Shown here: positions 8,438 through 17,105 of the stretch, in pieces
How positions within the stretch are numbered: the stretch's first letter is position 1
Layout of the letters: every line of letters begins with the position of its first letter
Source of the DNA: Syntrophomonadaceae bacterium
GTDB taxonomy: Bacteria > Bacillota > PH28-bin88
Direction: 5' to 3'
Assembly: GCA_018333865.1 (NCBI GenBank)
Contig: JAGXSE010000066.1
Span: 1-64,000 of the forward strand
DNA: 64,000 nucleotides
Position numbers and translations under genes: made by a program
The notes under the pieces: generated by a model
Told to the model about the DNA's origin: nothing
Seen by the model: the letters and a program-made list of their open reading frames with translations, nothing else
Database searches by the model: none

Positions 8438-9772
8438 TTAAAAATAGCGGTCACCCAGCTTGTTTTCTATAATCACCCTTTTAAATTTAGCGTCCTCTTC
8501 CCGGATCAATTTACCAAACTCCTCCGGGTTCAGATAGGAATGGCCAAACCCTAACCCCCGCAATCTTTGCTTAAATTCCGGATCTCTCATGATCCGGGCA
8601 AATATATCATGCAGCCTAGCTTGGATCTCAGTTGGCGTTTCGTTTGGGGCAACGATGCCCCGCCATTGAGGAAGAAGCAGATTGACTCCTTGTTCCCTGG
8701 CAGTTGGCGCGCCGGGAACCAGATCGGTTCTCTCTTCGGCAAATAGGGCTAAAATGCGTAGTTGGCCGGCGGCAACATTGGTAAGCCCCTCTGGGGCTAT
8801 ATTCATCGAAGCATCTACGTGCCTGGCCAATAATCCGGTCACTGCCGGGCCTCCGCCCCCATAAGGCACATGCAGGAACGGGACTGTAAAATCTTGCAGC
8901 AACAATGCCGCCAGGTGGTGCCCGCCCCCAATGCTGGCATTGGCAATGCTAAGCGGTTTTCTTCTGGCATCCGCAAGAAATTCATTTAAATTCTTGTAAG
9001 GCGAATCAGCCCTTACCAGCAGGTAGTTATGGTCTTTAGTCTGTTTTATGATGGGAGCAAATGAGGTTGCCTCAAATCCTACCTTACCCATATGAGTTCT
9101 AATAACTTGGGCCGTATTCCAGTGCAAAATGGTGTAGCCATCCGGTTTAGCCTTGGTAAATTCCATAATTGCCGGAACAGCGGCGCCGCCAGGGATATTC
9201 TTTATCAGCAATGGATGACCGTTGGCATATTTTGGAAAGAACTCAGCGGTTGCCCTGCTAAGCAAGTCAGAAGCCCCCCCTACAGCCCAACCTACAATCA
9301 ATGTAACCGGCCTGTTAGGAAAGTCCAAGGCCGGTGCTGGTGCCGGAGCTGGTGTTGGTGCTGGTTTGGGCGCTGGTGCAGGCGCCGGAGCAGGCACAGG
9401 CGCTGGGCCGCCAAGCGGAACTACGGTACCAGGTCTCGGGGTTGGGACTGGAGCCGGCGCTGGGGCAGGCGTAGGCGCAGGCGTTACAGCTGGCACTGGC
9501 AGCGGGGGCGGAGGCACTGGCAACGGAGCCGGCGCTGGCGCAGGAACAGGTACCGGAGCAGGTGTTGGCGCAGGAACAGGTACCGGAGCAGGTGTTGGCG
9601 CAGGAACAGGTACCGGAGCAGGTGTTGGCGCAGGTTTGGGCGCTGGTGCTGGTGCCGGTGCTGGTGCCGGCGGTTGAGCTGTCTGCTGCACGCCACATCC
9701 CGTCACCAGAACTGCCATCACAAAACCAATCAATAAGATCAGACTTAACCTCTTGATCGTTTTTCTGGACAT
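8438..9772 (-). CDS. tctC: TctC-family solute-binding lipoprotein with long Pro/Ala linker
   Basis: 444 residues. A lipoprotein signal ends in LVTGC (Cys26). Residues 33-148 are almost only Pro, Ala, Val and Thr in PAP-type repeats. The TctC/Bug domain begins near residue 150 ([19 protein letters not shown]) and runs to the end with typical [17 protein letters not shown] and [15 protein letters not shown] motifs. Usual family members are about 320-340 residues, so the linker adds over 110. It captures a carboxylate and delivers it to the TctAB permease. The linker may hold the binding domain away from the membrane through the cell wall. Ribosome site GGGAGGG precedes the ATG. Confidence 0.9.
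   Translation of the reverse strand: MSRKTIKRLSLILLIGFVMAVLVTGCGVQQTAQPPAPAPAPAPAPKPAPTPAPVPVPAPTPAPVPVPAPTPAPVPVPAPAPAPLPVPPPPLPVPAVTPAPTPAPAPAPVPTPRPGTVVPLGGPAPVPAPAPAPAPKPAPTPAPAPAPALDFPNRPVTLIVGWAVGGASDLLSRATAEFFPKYANGHPLLIKNIPGGAAVPAIMEFTKAKPDGYTILHWNTAQVIRTHMGKVGFEATSFAPIIKQTKDHNYLLVRADSPYKNLNEFLADARRKPLSIANASIGGGHHLAALLLQDFTVPFLHVPYGGGGPAVTGLLARHVDASMNIAPEGLTNVAAGQLRILALFAEERTDLVPGAPTAREQGVNLLLPQWRGIVAPNETPTEIQARLHDIFARIMRDPEFKQRLRGLGFGHSYLNPEEFGKLIREEDAKFKRVIIENKLGDRYF
9541..9630. repeat. Three exact 30-bp tandem repeats inside tctC
   Basis: Three consecutive identical 30-base units (9541-9570, 9571-9600, 9601-9630) encode a ten-residue [10 protein letters not shown]-type unit of the Pro/Ala linker. 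Exact DNA identity indicates recent slippage or recombination. The surrounding 9329-9676 is degenerate repeat of the same kind. Confidence 0.95.
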
Positions 9773-9997
9773 CAGAATCCCTCCCTAAATTACTGAATTC
9801 TTGCCATGCCTTAGAAAATTCTCTCAATCCATTTGCAAAGGTAGTCCCCAGCTCTTTTTGGCAAGGCGCGGAGTGCCCACGTTTTACGTTCTCAGCACCT
9901 TCGTTTGAAGCATCACCTCCATCCCCTAGATCCCGTCTATATTTGGACCATTCAGAAAATTAAGCTGCCATGTCTACCTTTCATGTCTCCATCCAAC

Positions 9998-11272
9998 TTA
10001 ATATAATGTGGCTCCCCTATCTCTTTCAGATGTTATGGCAGCTTCCGCCAATATCCCTGCCTGTGATGGCCTAAAAAGCTCCCTTAGAGCCAAGGCGCAA
10101 GCCCCTATGGTAGCGGCGTTTTTACCCAAACCAGAAAGCTCCACTCTAGTAGCCCGGGCTATTTCAGGAAAAGCATGGGTTTTCACTGCTTCCTGTAATG
10201 GGCGCAACAGGACTTCCCCTGCTGCAGCCAACTTACCGCCAACAAAGACCGCTTCGGGATTATACAGGTTAATCGCCCCAGCTATGGCTACCCCCACAAA
10301 GCGGCCCACTTGCCGGATTAATTGCCAGGCATAGGATCCTTCTATTTCAGACTGTTTAATTATATCCTCAATAGTTACTTTCCCCTGTTTTTCCCACAGG
10401 TCTTTTAAGGCATCCTCTCTTTTTAAAACAGGCAGTTCTTCATTGGCTGTTCTTACCACTGCTAAGGCGCCACAGATGCTTTCCAGACAGCCCCGGTTAC
10501 CGCAATTACACAGAGGACCTTCACTCATAATCACAACGTGTCCAATTTCGCCGGCGTGGCCTTGAAAACCCTGGACAATGCGATCATCCATGATCACCCC
10601 GGCACTGATACCTTCACCTAAATTCACATAGACAAGGTTTCGGCTGTCTGTCCCTTTCCCAAACCAGCGTTCCGCCAGTACCGATGCATTAGAATTATGT
10701 TCAACAAAAACCGATAATCCAACTTCTCTTTCTAAAACATCCTTTATTGGGAAGTTATTCCATTCAGGACCAAGGTTAACAGACCTCTTTATGATTCCTT
10801 CCTTAGCCATCAAAAGACCGGGGAAGGCCACGCCGATACCCATAAAATTATTTTTTGACATCCCGTCCGAATTCATCACTTTGTCAATTTCTTTGGCTAG
10901 AGAGAGGACTGCCCGATGAGGATTGCTCATATCCAAAGGCAGGCGGTGAAGCTTCATAGGGTCGTTTTTTAAATCAGCGATCCCAATATTAACTTCATAA
11001 CGGGTAACCTCTAAACCAATAACCAAACCAGCCCTGGGGTTAAATTTAAGCTTTACAGGCTTCCTCCCGCCATTAGATGCGCCTAAACCCTCTTCCTTAA
11101 TCAACCCAAGATCCACAAGCTCTCTTACTATGGCAGTGATTGCCGGGGGAGTAAGCCCAGTAATCTTCGAGAGCTGTTGGCGGCAAATAGGCTCATGTTC
11201 TTTTATAATATTCAGTACCGTCATCCGGTTTAGCTTTTTTACGTATTTGCTATTCCCTGGATTTTTGTTCAA
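9998..11272 (-). CDS. ROK-family transcriptional regulator (NagC/XylR type)
   Basis: 424 residues. An N-terminal winged helix-turn-helix (residues about 15-75, ICRQQLSKITGLTPPAITAIVRELVDLG) is followed by a ROK sugar-binding domain. The zinc-binding ROK signature GHIGH-type segment GHAGEIGHVV and CNCGNRGCLE are intact. Such proteins repress sugar genes and release DNA on binding a sugar or sugar phosphate. It lies directly upstream of the tctC operon on the same strand and is its most likely regulator. A terminator separates it from the selenoprotein gene upstream. Confidence 0.88.
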   Translation of the reverse strand: MNKNPGNSKYVKKLNRMTVLNIIKEHEPICRQQLSKITGLTPPAITAIVRELVDLGLIKEEGLGASNGGRKPVKLKFNPRAGLVIGLEVTRYEVNIGIADLKNDPMKLHRLPLDMSNPHRAVLSLAKEIDKVMNSDGMSKNNFMGIGVAFPGLLMAKEGIIKRSVNLGPEWNNFPIKDVLEREVGLSVFVEHNSNASVLAERWFGKGTDSRNLVYVNLGEGISAGVIMDDRIVQGFQGHAGEIGHVVIMSEGPLCNCGNRGCLESICGALAVVRTANEELPVLKREDALKDLWEKQGKVTIEDIIKQSEIEGSYAWQLIRQVGRFVGVAIAGAINLYNPEAVFVGGKLAAAGEVLLRPLQEAVKTHAFPEIARATRVELSGLGKNAATIGACALALRELFRPSQAGILAEAAITSERDRGATLY

Positions 11273-11443
11273 CGATCTATCTCCTTTTTTAGCATTGAGC
11301 AGTATTTGATCAATAAAAATACTTTCTTTTTTAAGTTAATTAATTATATATATTTTTTTCGCGGTAATTTACTCGATTCCTGCTTGATGATATTTTTTTT
11401 ATTTTTTTGCACAAGAAGAATCCCTTTCCATAAATAACGCAAT

Positions 11444-11480
11444 AAGCCCCGAAACCTTTTAATGGTATTCGGGGCTATAT
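11444..11480 (-). terminator. Terminator after the C_GCAxxG selenoprotein gene
   Basis: Inverted repeat AGCCCCGAA / TTTCGGGGCT around a 13-base spacer, 15 bases beyond the stop of the upstream gene. It ends the trpB-like/selenoprotein unit. The T-run is weak. Confidence 0.6.
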
Positions 11481-11494
11481 ATTTGGGACATTAA

Positions 11495-11950
11495 CTATTT
11501 TGCTGTTTTTGTCTGGAGATAATCCGCCACCCAGCCTAGGTACTGGCGGCACTTTTCGTCAAAAACCTTGTTTTCTTTAGCCTGCTGCCGCTCGCCAGGA
11601 TCTAGCAGGTTGTAACCGATTAACTGCCTGCAGTCAACTTCCTCGAATTCGGCGGAAAAAGCCGACAAGAAATGGGAAGCCGCATCGTAAACCCTTATTT
11701 TTCCTTCGTTATCACTGCTAACATCTCTTCCTTGCAGCAATCCTAAGGCCATGAGTCCACCTGTAAGCGCTCCGCAAACCAAACCATGCCGGCCTATGCC
11801 CCCACCAAAAGGTGAGGCAATTCTGGGGATCAGGCTGGTTTCCAGATCCAGCACATCCTTCACACCGTGAAGGACCGATTCCGCTCAATTAAAGCCATTG
11901 CTTACCGTATCAAAGTGCTGTTGAACTCGCAGATTTAAATTGTTCTCCAT
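11495..11950 (-). CDS. C_GCAxxG_C_C-type redox protein, probable selenoprotein (in-frame TGA = Sec22)
   Basis: Reading from ATG 11950, preceded by AAAAGGATGG, gives about 151 residues with a TGA at codon 22 (11885-11887). Around it the frame reads GFN-TGA-AESVLHG; family members (PF09719/TIGR01909) have Cys here in an NCA-type motif. The other conserved cysteines follow: VCGALTGG, DCRQLIG and EKCRQYLG. A perfect 8-bp stem with GGT loop begins 11 bases after the TGA, matching bacterial SECIS rules. A conventional caller would start at GTG 11863 inside that stem and lose the motif cysteine. It lies 30 bases after the trpB-like gene, so is probably cotranscribed. Likely a thiol/selenol redox protein; partner unknown. 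The alternative is a pseudogene with a nonsense mutation. Confidence 0.8.
11856..11874 (-). promoter_or_regulatory. SECIS-like hairpin downstream of in-frame TGA
   Basis: On the minus strand TCCTTCAC-GGT-GTGAAGGA, an uninterrupted 8-bp stem with a three-base loop beginning GG. The loop starts 19 bases after the TGA. Published bacterial SECIS criteria ask for a loop 16-37 bases away, 3-14 bases long, with G in the first two positions; all are met. Confidence 0.75.
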
Positions 11951-11980
11951 ATTAACCATCCTTTTTTGGCAACTAAAGCG

Positions 11981-13351
11981 CTATTTTATTTCCGGTAAGC
12001 AGGATAAACTGCGCTCCAAATAATCTGGCCCAAGTTCAACATCTTCCAGACGGCCCTCAATATAGGCATCATAAGCGGTCAGATCGAAGTTACCGTGGCC
12101 GCTTAATCCAAACAAGATCACATTGGCCTCGCCGGCTTCTTTAGCAAGAAGGGCTTCAGCAACCGCGCCTTTAATGGCATGGGCGCTTTCCGGAGCCGGC
12201 AATATTCCTTCTGTTCTGGCAAACAGGGCAGCCGCCTGAAAAACTTCACTCTGGCCGAAAGCCCTGGCAGAGATATGTCCCTCATGGTAAAGATGGCTCA
12301 CAAGCGGAGAATCCCCGTGATAGCGAAGCCCACCGGCATGGATCCCGGCAGGAACAAAATCATGCCCCAAGGTATACATCATCATTAAAGGGGTCAGCTT
12401 GGCGGTGTCGCCAAAGTCATAGGCAAATTTGCCCCTGGTCAGGGTCGGGCAGGCAGTTGGTTCAACAGCCAATATTTTTATCTTTTTATTATCGGCAAAA
12501 ACATCCTGTAAAAATGGGAAGGCCAGGCCGGCAAAATTACTGCCGCCACCGCAGCAACCAATGATTACATCAGGATACTCATCAACCTTGGCCAGCTGAG
12601 CTTTGGCTTCCAGTCCTATGACAGACTGATGCAACAACACATGGTTTAGCACGCTTCCCAAAGCATAATTTGTGTCACTCCTGGAAGCGGCATCTTCCAC
12701 CGCTTCGCTGATGGCTATGCCCAGGCTGCCGGTCGATTCGGGGTCTACCTCCAGGATGCTGCGCCCAGCATATGTCAGGTTGCTGGGACTTGGCACCACA
12801 GAAGCCCCATACACCTGCATAAAGGACCGCCGATAGGGTTTTTGATTATAGCTTATTTTAACCATATACACCTGGCATTCCAGCCCGAAAAAACTGCTGG
12901 CTACGCTCAATGCGCTACCCCACTGGCCGGCGCCTGTTTCGGTCGCCAGCCGTTTAACCCCCGCCGCTTTGTTATAATAGGCTTGGGGCAAGGCAGTGTT
13001 CAGTTTATGACTCCCCGCCGCATTTCCGCCTTCATACTTGTAATAGATGCGCGCAGGGGTATCCAAGGCTTTTTCTAAGCGGTAAGCCCGGAAAACAGGG
13101 GCTGGCCTCCACAAGGCATACAGGTCCCTGACCTCTTCTGGTATCTCCACCCAGCGGTCGGTGCTCATTTCTTGTTTGATCAATTCCATGGGGAAAATTG
13201 GCGCCAGGTCTTCCGGACTGGCTGGCTGGAGGGTGCCGGGATGCAATGGCGGTCTGGCCGGGGTAGGCAGGTCGGCCTGAATATTGTACCACCGGTGAGG
13301 GATGTCTTTCTCCTCTAGCAGAATCTTAGTCGGAATCTTTCTCAAGCTCAT
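11981..13351 (-). CDS. trpB: Tryptophan synthase beta-like PLP protein (TrpB2 type)
   Basis: 456 residues, longer than TrpB1 (about 400), with the N-terminal extension typical of TrpB2. The PLP lysine lies in GSHKLNTA, and the phosphate-binding loop is GCCGGGSN. TrpB condenses indole with serine to tryptophan. No trpA or other trp gene is nearby, so it may salvage indole or work on another substrate. It is followed after 30 bases by the probable selenoprotein gene, suggesting a shared transcript. Start ATG 13351 follows a GAGAGGAGAG site. Confidence 0.88.
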   Translation of the reverse strand: MSLRKIPTKILLEEKDIPHRWYNIQADLPTPARPPLHPGTLQPASPEDLAPIFPMELIKQEMSTDRWVEIPEEVRDLYALWRPAPVFRAYRLEKALDTPARIYYKYEGGNAAGSHKLNTALPQAYYNKAAGVKRLATETGAGQWGSALSVASSFFGLECQVYMVKISYNQKPYRRSFMQVYGASVVPSPSNLTYAGRSILEVDPESTGSLGIAISEAVEDAASRSDTNYALGSVLNHVLLHQSVIGLEAKAQLAKVDEYPDVIIGCCGGGSNFAGLAFPFLQDVFADNKKIKILAVEPTACPTLTRGKFAYDFGDTAKLTPLMMMYTLGHDFVPAGIHAGGLRYHGDSPLVSHLYHEGHISARAFGQSEVFQAAALFARTEGILPAPESAHAIKGAVAEALLAKEAGEANVILFGLSGHGNFDLTAYDAYIEGRLEDVELGPDYLERSLSCLPEIK

Positions 13352-13522
13352 CTCTCCTCTCGTCTCATCTCAGCTGGGGCTGAAATTATAGTTACTATTT
13401 TACTTAAAAAAGTCGGCCTTGTCTATGGCAAAAAAGTTTTTAAAATAAAATAGCGCCGATACCCAAAACCTGCTATGATTATTCTAGTTTGTTAATATTG
13501 CGCCAGAGGAGTTAAATTAGAG

Positions 13523-14278
13523 ATGGAATTCTCCCATATCGCACTGATCGCTGTTACTGGGCTTGTCGCCGGCTTTGTGAACACTGTGGGCGGGGGTGGT
13601 TCCCTTTTAACTTTGCCGATGTTAATTTTTTTAGGCTTACCCTCCGCCACTGCCAACGGCACCAACCGGGTTGCGGTTTTAGTCCAGTCTGCTGTTGCTG
13701 TGGCAGGCTTCAGACACAAGGGTGTATTTGATCTCCATCTGGGCTTACTCCTTGGATTGCCTGGCTTATTTGGCTCTATCCTGGGGGCGAGGCTGGCCGT
13801 TGACCTGCCTGATGCCATTTTTAATAACGTTCTGGCTGCAGTGATGCTGCTGGTTCTGGTAATAATTCTATTTGAGCCTCACAAGAGATTTATTACCATC
13901 AGTCAAGAATTTTTGGATAACAGAAGAAAAATTATTGCTGCTGTAGTTTTTTTCTTCATTGGGATTTACGGAGGTTTTATTCAGGCTGGGGTTGGCTTTA
14001 TCATCATTGCCTGCTTATCGATAATTGCAGGAATGTCTTTGGTAAAAATAAACAGTCTGAAGGTATTTGTTACAACTACCTTCATGCTTTCCTCGCTCGC
14101 AGTTTTTGTCTACTCGGGCAACATCGACTGGTTTATAGCCTTTATCCTGGCTGTCGGCAACGCACTAGGGGGATGGTTTGGTAGTCTTTTTGCGGTAGCA
14201 AAAGGGGATAAATGGATCAAGGCCATACTGGTAGTATCGGTACTGGCTATGGCAGCTAAGCTTCTTGGCATCTTTTAA
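13523..14278 (+). CDS. TauE/SafE-family membrane permease
   Basis: 251 residues with about eight predicted membrane helices. The duplicated family signature appears as GLVAGFVNTVGGGGSLLTLPML at the start and GIYGGFIQAGVGFIIIA in the middle. Members export sulfite, sulfoacetate or related organosulfur and organic anions. Start ATG has AGAGGAG upstream. Divergent from the trpB-like gene across 171 bases in which no other gene was seen. Substrate unknown. Confidence 0.88.
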   Translation: MEFSHIALIAVTGLVAGFVNTVGGGGSLLTLPMLIFLGLPSATANGTNRVAVLVQSAVAVAGFRHKGVFDLHLGLLLGLPGLFGSILGARLAVDLPDAIFNNVLAAVMLLVLVIILFEPHKRFITISQEFLDNRRKIIAAVVFFFIGIYGGFIQAGVGFIIIACLSIIAGMSLVKINSLKVFVTTTFMLSSLAVFVYSGNIDWFIAFILAVGNALGGWFGSLFAVAKGDKWIKAILVVSVLAMAAKLLGIF

Positions 14279-14283
14279 GAGGT

Positions 14284-14312
14284 AGCAAGTCGGGGACGGT
14301 TCCCAACTTGCT
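14284..14312. repeat. Dispersed GGGGACGGTTC palindromic repeat, copy 1
   Basis: AGCAAGT and ACTTGCT arms enclose a GGGGACGGTTCCC core. It lies between the convergent TauE and modC genes, where a bidirectional terminator would be expected. The same core recurs at 17290, 20486, 20627, 20662 and 43059. Confidence 0.8.
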
Positions 14313-14367
14313 AGCTCCAACACCACCACTGCAATAGGAGTGAGCAAATTAGTTTCTCACCACCTGC

Positions 14368-15450
14368 TCACTTGCTAATTAAGAATAGTCTGGTATCGGG
14401 AAGCCACGCATAGCACTCCTGGCCAACCTCAAGAGGAGCAAAAAAGGCCTTAGATAGCTCGGCTTCCAGGTGATATTCCTTGTCGGGGCTGTCTATCACT
14501 TGCAGGCGGCAGGTATAGCTTGCCACCCCTTCAATCAGTTCCGTAATCCTGCAAGGCAACCGGTTTTCTCCGGCTTCGCCAGCAATGCGGATGTCTTCTG
14601 GTCTTATCCCCGCTATTACATTTTCTTTTACGCTGTTGGTTTTGAACGAGCTGGAGATCTTTAAGCAAGCCTCCTGACCGATATCTGTTAACATAAGCAG
14701 GGCACCGTCCGCATGAATTTCCATGATCATTGCCGGCAAAAAATTTCGGGCGCCTGTCAGCCTGGCTACAGTATGACTAGCAGGAGCATTAATCACCCTT
14801 TCTTTATGGTCCAGTTGCAAGATTCGCCCGGCATCATAAACTGCAATCTTGGAGCCAAAACGATAAGCCTCGGACAGGTTATGAGTGACAAAAATAATAT
14901 CCCCTTTAAAATAGCGATGCAAAACCTGCAGCTCTCGCTCCAGCCTGGCCTTTACCAGGCTGTCCAACGCCGAAAATGGTTCATCCAATAGCAATACTTC
15001 CGGCTCCGGAGCCAAAGCCCTTGCCAAAGCCGCCCGTTGTTGCTGCCCACCGGAAAGCTGCCTGGGATATCGCCCTGCCAGTCCGGTCAACCGCATTTTA
15101 TCCAATAACTGGGCAACCCTTTCAGAAACTTCGGCTCTACCTAAATGCTCAATCCCAAAAGCAATATTTTGGTAAACGGTCATATGAGGAAAAAGAGAGT
15201 AGTTTTGAAACACATACCCGATTCTCCGCTCCTGGGGTGGCAAGTTAATGGCCTTTTCCGAATCAAACAATACCCGGCCATTTAATACAATCCGTCCCTC
15301 ATCGGGTTTTAACAAGCCGGAAATGCACTGCAAAGTCATGCTTTTACCACAGCCTGACGGACCCAACACCGATAATATCTCACCATTCAAGGTAAAGGCT
15401 ACATCCAAATTGAAACTGGGAAATACTTTTCTTACCCGCACTTCCAGCAT
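14368..15450 (-). CDS. modC: ModC, molybdate ABC transporter ATPase
   Basis: 360 residues. Walker A GPSGCGKS, Q-loop, ABC signature LSGGQQQR and Walker B LLLDEPFSAL are intact; the C-terminal region from about 235 is a TOBE/Mop-like regulatory domain (IIAGIRPEDIRI). It energises molybdate or tungstate import. ATG 15450 is chosen over an upstream TTG at 15462 because GGGGGAAG sits just before it. Last gene of modABC, 18 bases after modB. Confidence 0.9.
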   Translation of the reverse strand: MLEVRVRKVFPSFNLDVAFTLNGEILSVLGPSGCGKSMTLQCISGLLKPDEGRIVLNGRVLFDSEKAINLPPQERRIGYVFQNYSLFPHMTVYQNIAFGIEHLGRAEVSERVAQLLDKMRLTGLAGRYPRQLSGGQQQRAALARALAPEPEVLLLDEPFSALDSLVKARLERELQVLHRYFKGDIIFVTHNLSEAYRFGSKIAVYDAGRILQLDHKERVINAPASHTVARLTGARNFLPAMIMEIHADGALLMLTDIGQEACLKISSSFKTNSVKENVIAGIRPEDIRIAGEAGENRLPCRITELIEGVASYTCRLQVIDSPDKEYHLEAELSKAFFAPLEVGQECYAWLPDTRLFLISK

Positions 15451-15468
15451 GGCTTCCCCCAATAGAAG

Positions 15469-16149
15469 TTATCGCCTGTAGCTTTGGTAGCTGCGCCAAT
15501 AGTTCAATCCAAAAACACTGGTCAGGGAAATTGTAAGGACGATTACCACCCAGATCAATGCCTTTTCCGTCTCACCTGCGGCGTTAGCAAAATAAATTGC
15601 AATGGGTATGGTCTGGGTTCGGCCCGGGATGTTGCCCGCTAGCATAAGGGTTGCGCCAAACTCGCCCAAAGCTCTGGCAAATGATAAAATTATTCCGGCA
15701 ACGATACCAGGCCACGCCAGAGGTACAATTATGCGCCAGAATACCTTTCTTTTTGAAACTCCCAACGTATAGGCGGCATTTATTATACTTGGCTCAATTT
15801 GTTCAAATGCTCCCCTGGCGGTCTGGTACATTAATGGAAAGGCCACCACGACCGCAGCAATAACCGTGGCGGGCCAGGAAAAAATTATCGAGTAGCCAAG
15901 ATGAGATAAAACCTTGCCAACAGGCCCGTGTTTACCTAATAGCATCAGCAGCCCAAACCCGATAACGGTTGGCGGCAAGACCAATGGAACCACAAGTAGT
16001 CCGTCAATAATGCTCTTCCCTCGGCCTTGATAACCCACCATCCAGTACGCAATGGATACCCCAAGAAAAAAAGTTAAAAGAGTGGCTGCAGTCGCTGTTT
16101 TTAATGAGACCCAAATTGGGGACAGGTCCATTGTAGTTATGTTTTCCAT
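15469..16149 (-). CDS. modB: ModB, molybdate ABC transporter permease
   Basis: 226 residues with about five or six membrane helices and the BPD permease EAA loop (ALGEFGATLMLAGNIPGRTQT). It forms the channel that receives oxyanion from ModA. It starts three bases after the modA stop, indicating translational coupling, and precedes modC. Confidence 0.92.
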   Translation of the reverse strand: MENITTMDLSPIWVSLKTATAATLLTFFLGVSIAYWMVGYQGRGKSIIDGLLVVPLVLPPTVIGFGLLMLLGKHGPVGKVLSHLGYSIIFSWPATVIAAVVVAFPLMYQTARGAFEQIEPSIINAAYTLGVSKRKVFWRIIVPLAWPGIVAGIILSFARALGEFGATLMLAGNIPGRTQTIPIAIYFANAAGETEKALIWVVIVLTISLTSVFGLNYWRSYQSYRR

Positions 16150-16152
16150 ACC

Positions 16153-16950
16153 TTACTCCAATGTTTTGAACCCATATTTGATAAAAATTGATTTCGCCGC
16201 AGGACTGGTTAAATATTGAATAAATTCTTTCGCCGCAACTTGGTTTTTACTGTCTTTAATCACCGCAACAGGATATTGAATAGGTGTATGGGAATCTTCG
16301 GGAGCAGTTGCGGCAATTTTTACTTTACGAGAAATCGTTGCATCGGTCTGATAAACCATACCTGCATCTACGTTTCCTGTTTCCACATAAGCCAAAACTT
16401 CCCTGACATCCTTTGCCATAACTAACTTGGATGCAATTTGGTCAGTCAGACCTAAATGGGCAAAAACTTCCTGTGCATATTTTCCTGCTGGGACTGATTC
16501 CGGTGCTCCAATAGCTATTTTCTTGACTCTCTCACCGGCTAAATCTGCAAAACCAGTGACTGAAGACTGGCTTGGAACTACCAGAACCAATGTATTCCTT
16601 AAAAGATCTTTTCTGGTACCCTCTAATAGTAAGCCTTTGTCTTCCAATGCGTTCATTTGTTTGGATGCTGCAGAAATAAAAATATCCACTGGAGCGCCCT
16701 GTTCAATCTGTTGCTGCAGAACACCAGAAGAAGCGAAGTTTAACGCTAATTCTACATTCGGGTTAATAGTTCGATAGTTCTGAGCTATTTCCTCCATAGG
16801 CTCTTTTAAACTGGCAGCAGCAGAAATTGTTATTGAGGCCCGTTCTTTTTGCGGCATAGGCTCATTCGCTTGCTGGGCTCTTTGCCCACAGGCCGTTGAA
16901 GCCAAGGAGATTATCACTAACATTAGTATAAGCCAGCTTTTGATCCTCAT
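16153..16950 (-). CDS. modA: ModA, molybdate-binding lipoprotein
   Basis: 265 residues. ATG 16950 gives a clean lipoprotein signal (ASTAC lipobox) and has GGGAGAG upstream; the longer frame from 17019 is rejected. The mature part shows ModA hallmarks: ITISAAASLKEPMEEIA, GSSG-like ASSGVLQQQIEQGAPVDIFISA, and DAGMVYQTDA. It captures molybdate or tungstate outside the membrane. A Moco-type riboswitch candidate with a terminator lies in the 5' leader, so cofactor level probably sets expression. Confidence 0.92.
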   Translation of the reverse strand: MRIKSWLILMLVIISLASTACGQRAQQANEPMPQKERASITISAAASLKEPMEEIAQNYRTINPNVELALNFASSGVLQQQIEQGAPVDIFISAASKQMNALEDKGLLLEGTRKDLLRNTLVLVVPSQSSVTGFADLAGERVKKIAIGAPESVPAGKYAQEVFAHLGLTDQIASKLVMAKDVREVLAYVETGNVDAGMVYQTDATISRKVKIAATAPEDSHTPIQYPVAVIKDSKNQVAAKEFIQYLTSPAAKSIFIKYGFKTLE

Positions 16951-17032
16951 TTTTTCACTCTCCCTGCATCTGATACTTAATTCCGCAGAAGTACGCTTGT
17001 TTAAACAAACAACAGACATTTATCAAGGCAAT

Positions 17033-17101
17033 CTATAAAAATAATTGGTTCCAAGCAACCCCAATAGGAATTAAACTTGGAACCATTAATATTGGCGCCA
17101 A
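17033..17101 (-). CDS. Possible 22-codon leader peptide between riboswitch and modA
   Basis: TTG start at 17101 is preceded by a near-perfect AAAGGAGG ribosome site with 6-base spacing. The frame encodes 22 mostly hydrophobic residues and ends at TAG 17033. It covers the terminator hairpin at 17047-17084, so translation could influence its folding. The AAAGGAGG may instead be part of the riboswitch structure. Not recognised in any family. Confidence 0.35.
   Translation of the reverse strand: MAPILMVPSLIPIGVAWNQLFL
17037..17084 (-). terminator. Leader terminator (riboswitch expression platform) before modA
   Basis: GGTTCCAAG (17084-17076) pairs with CTTGGAACC (17055-17047), then a U-rich stretch follows to about 17037. 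It sits between the riboswitch candidate and modA, the position expected for transcription attenuation. The 20-base loop is long for a strong terminator. Confidence 0.6.
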
Positions 17102-17105
17102 ATTA

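Noticed and set aside
9541-9630. CRISPR-like repeats
   Set aside because: Units are directly adjacent without spacers and encode a protein linker.
9092-9736. Plus-strand frames rich in Gly/Ala or Arg/Cys
   Set aside because: Mirror images of the Pro/Ala linker of tctC on the other strand.
11495-11863. 122-codon version of the C_GCAxxG protein starting at GTG
   Set aside because: Lacks the first motif cysteine position, has no ribosome site and the GTG lies in the hairpin stem.
16951-17019. N-terminal extension of ModA
   Set aside because: Would bury the lipoprotein signal; ATG 16950 has a good ribosome site.
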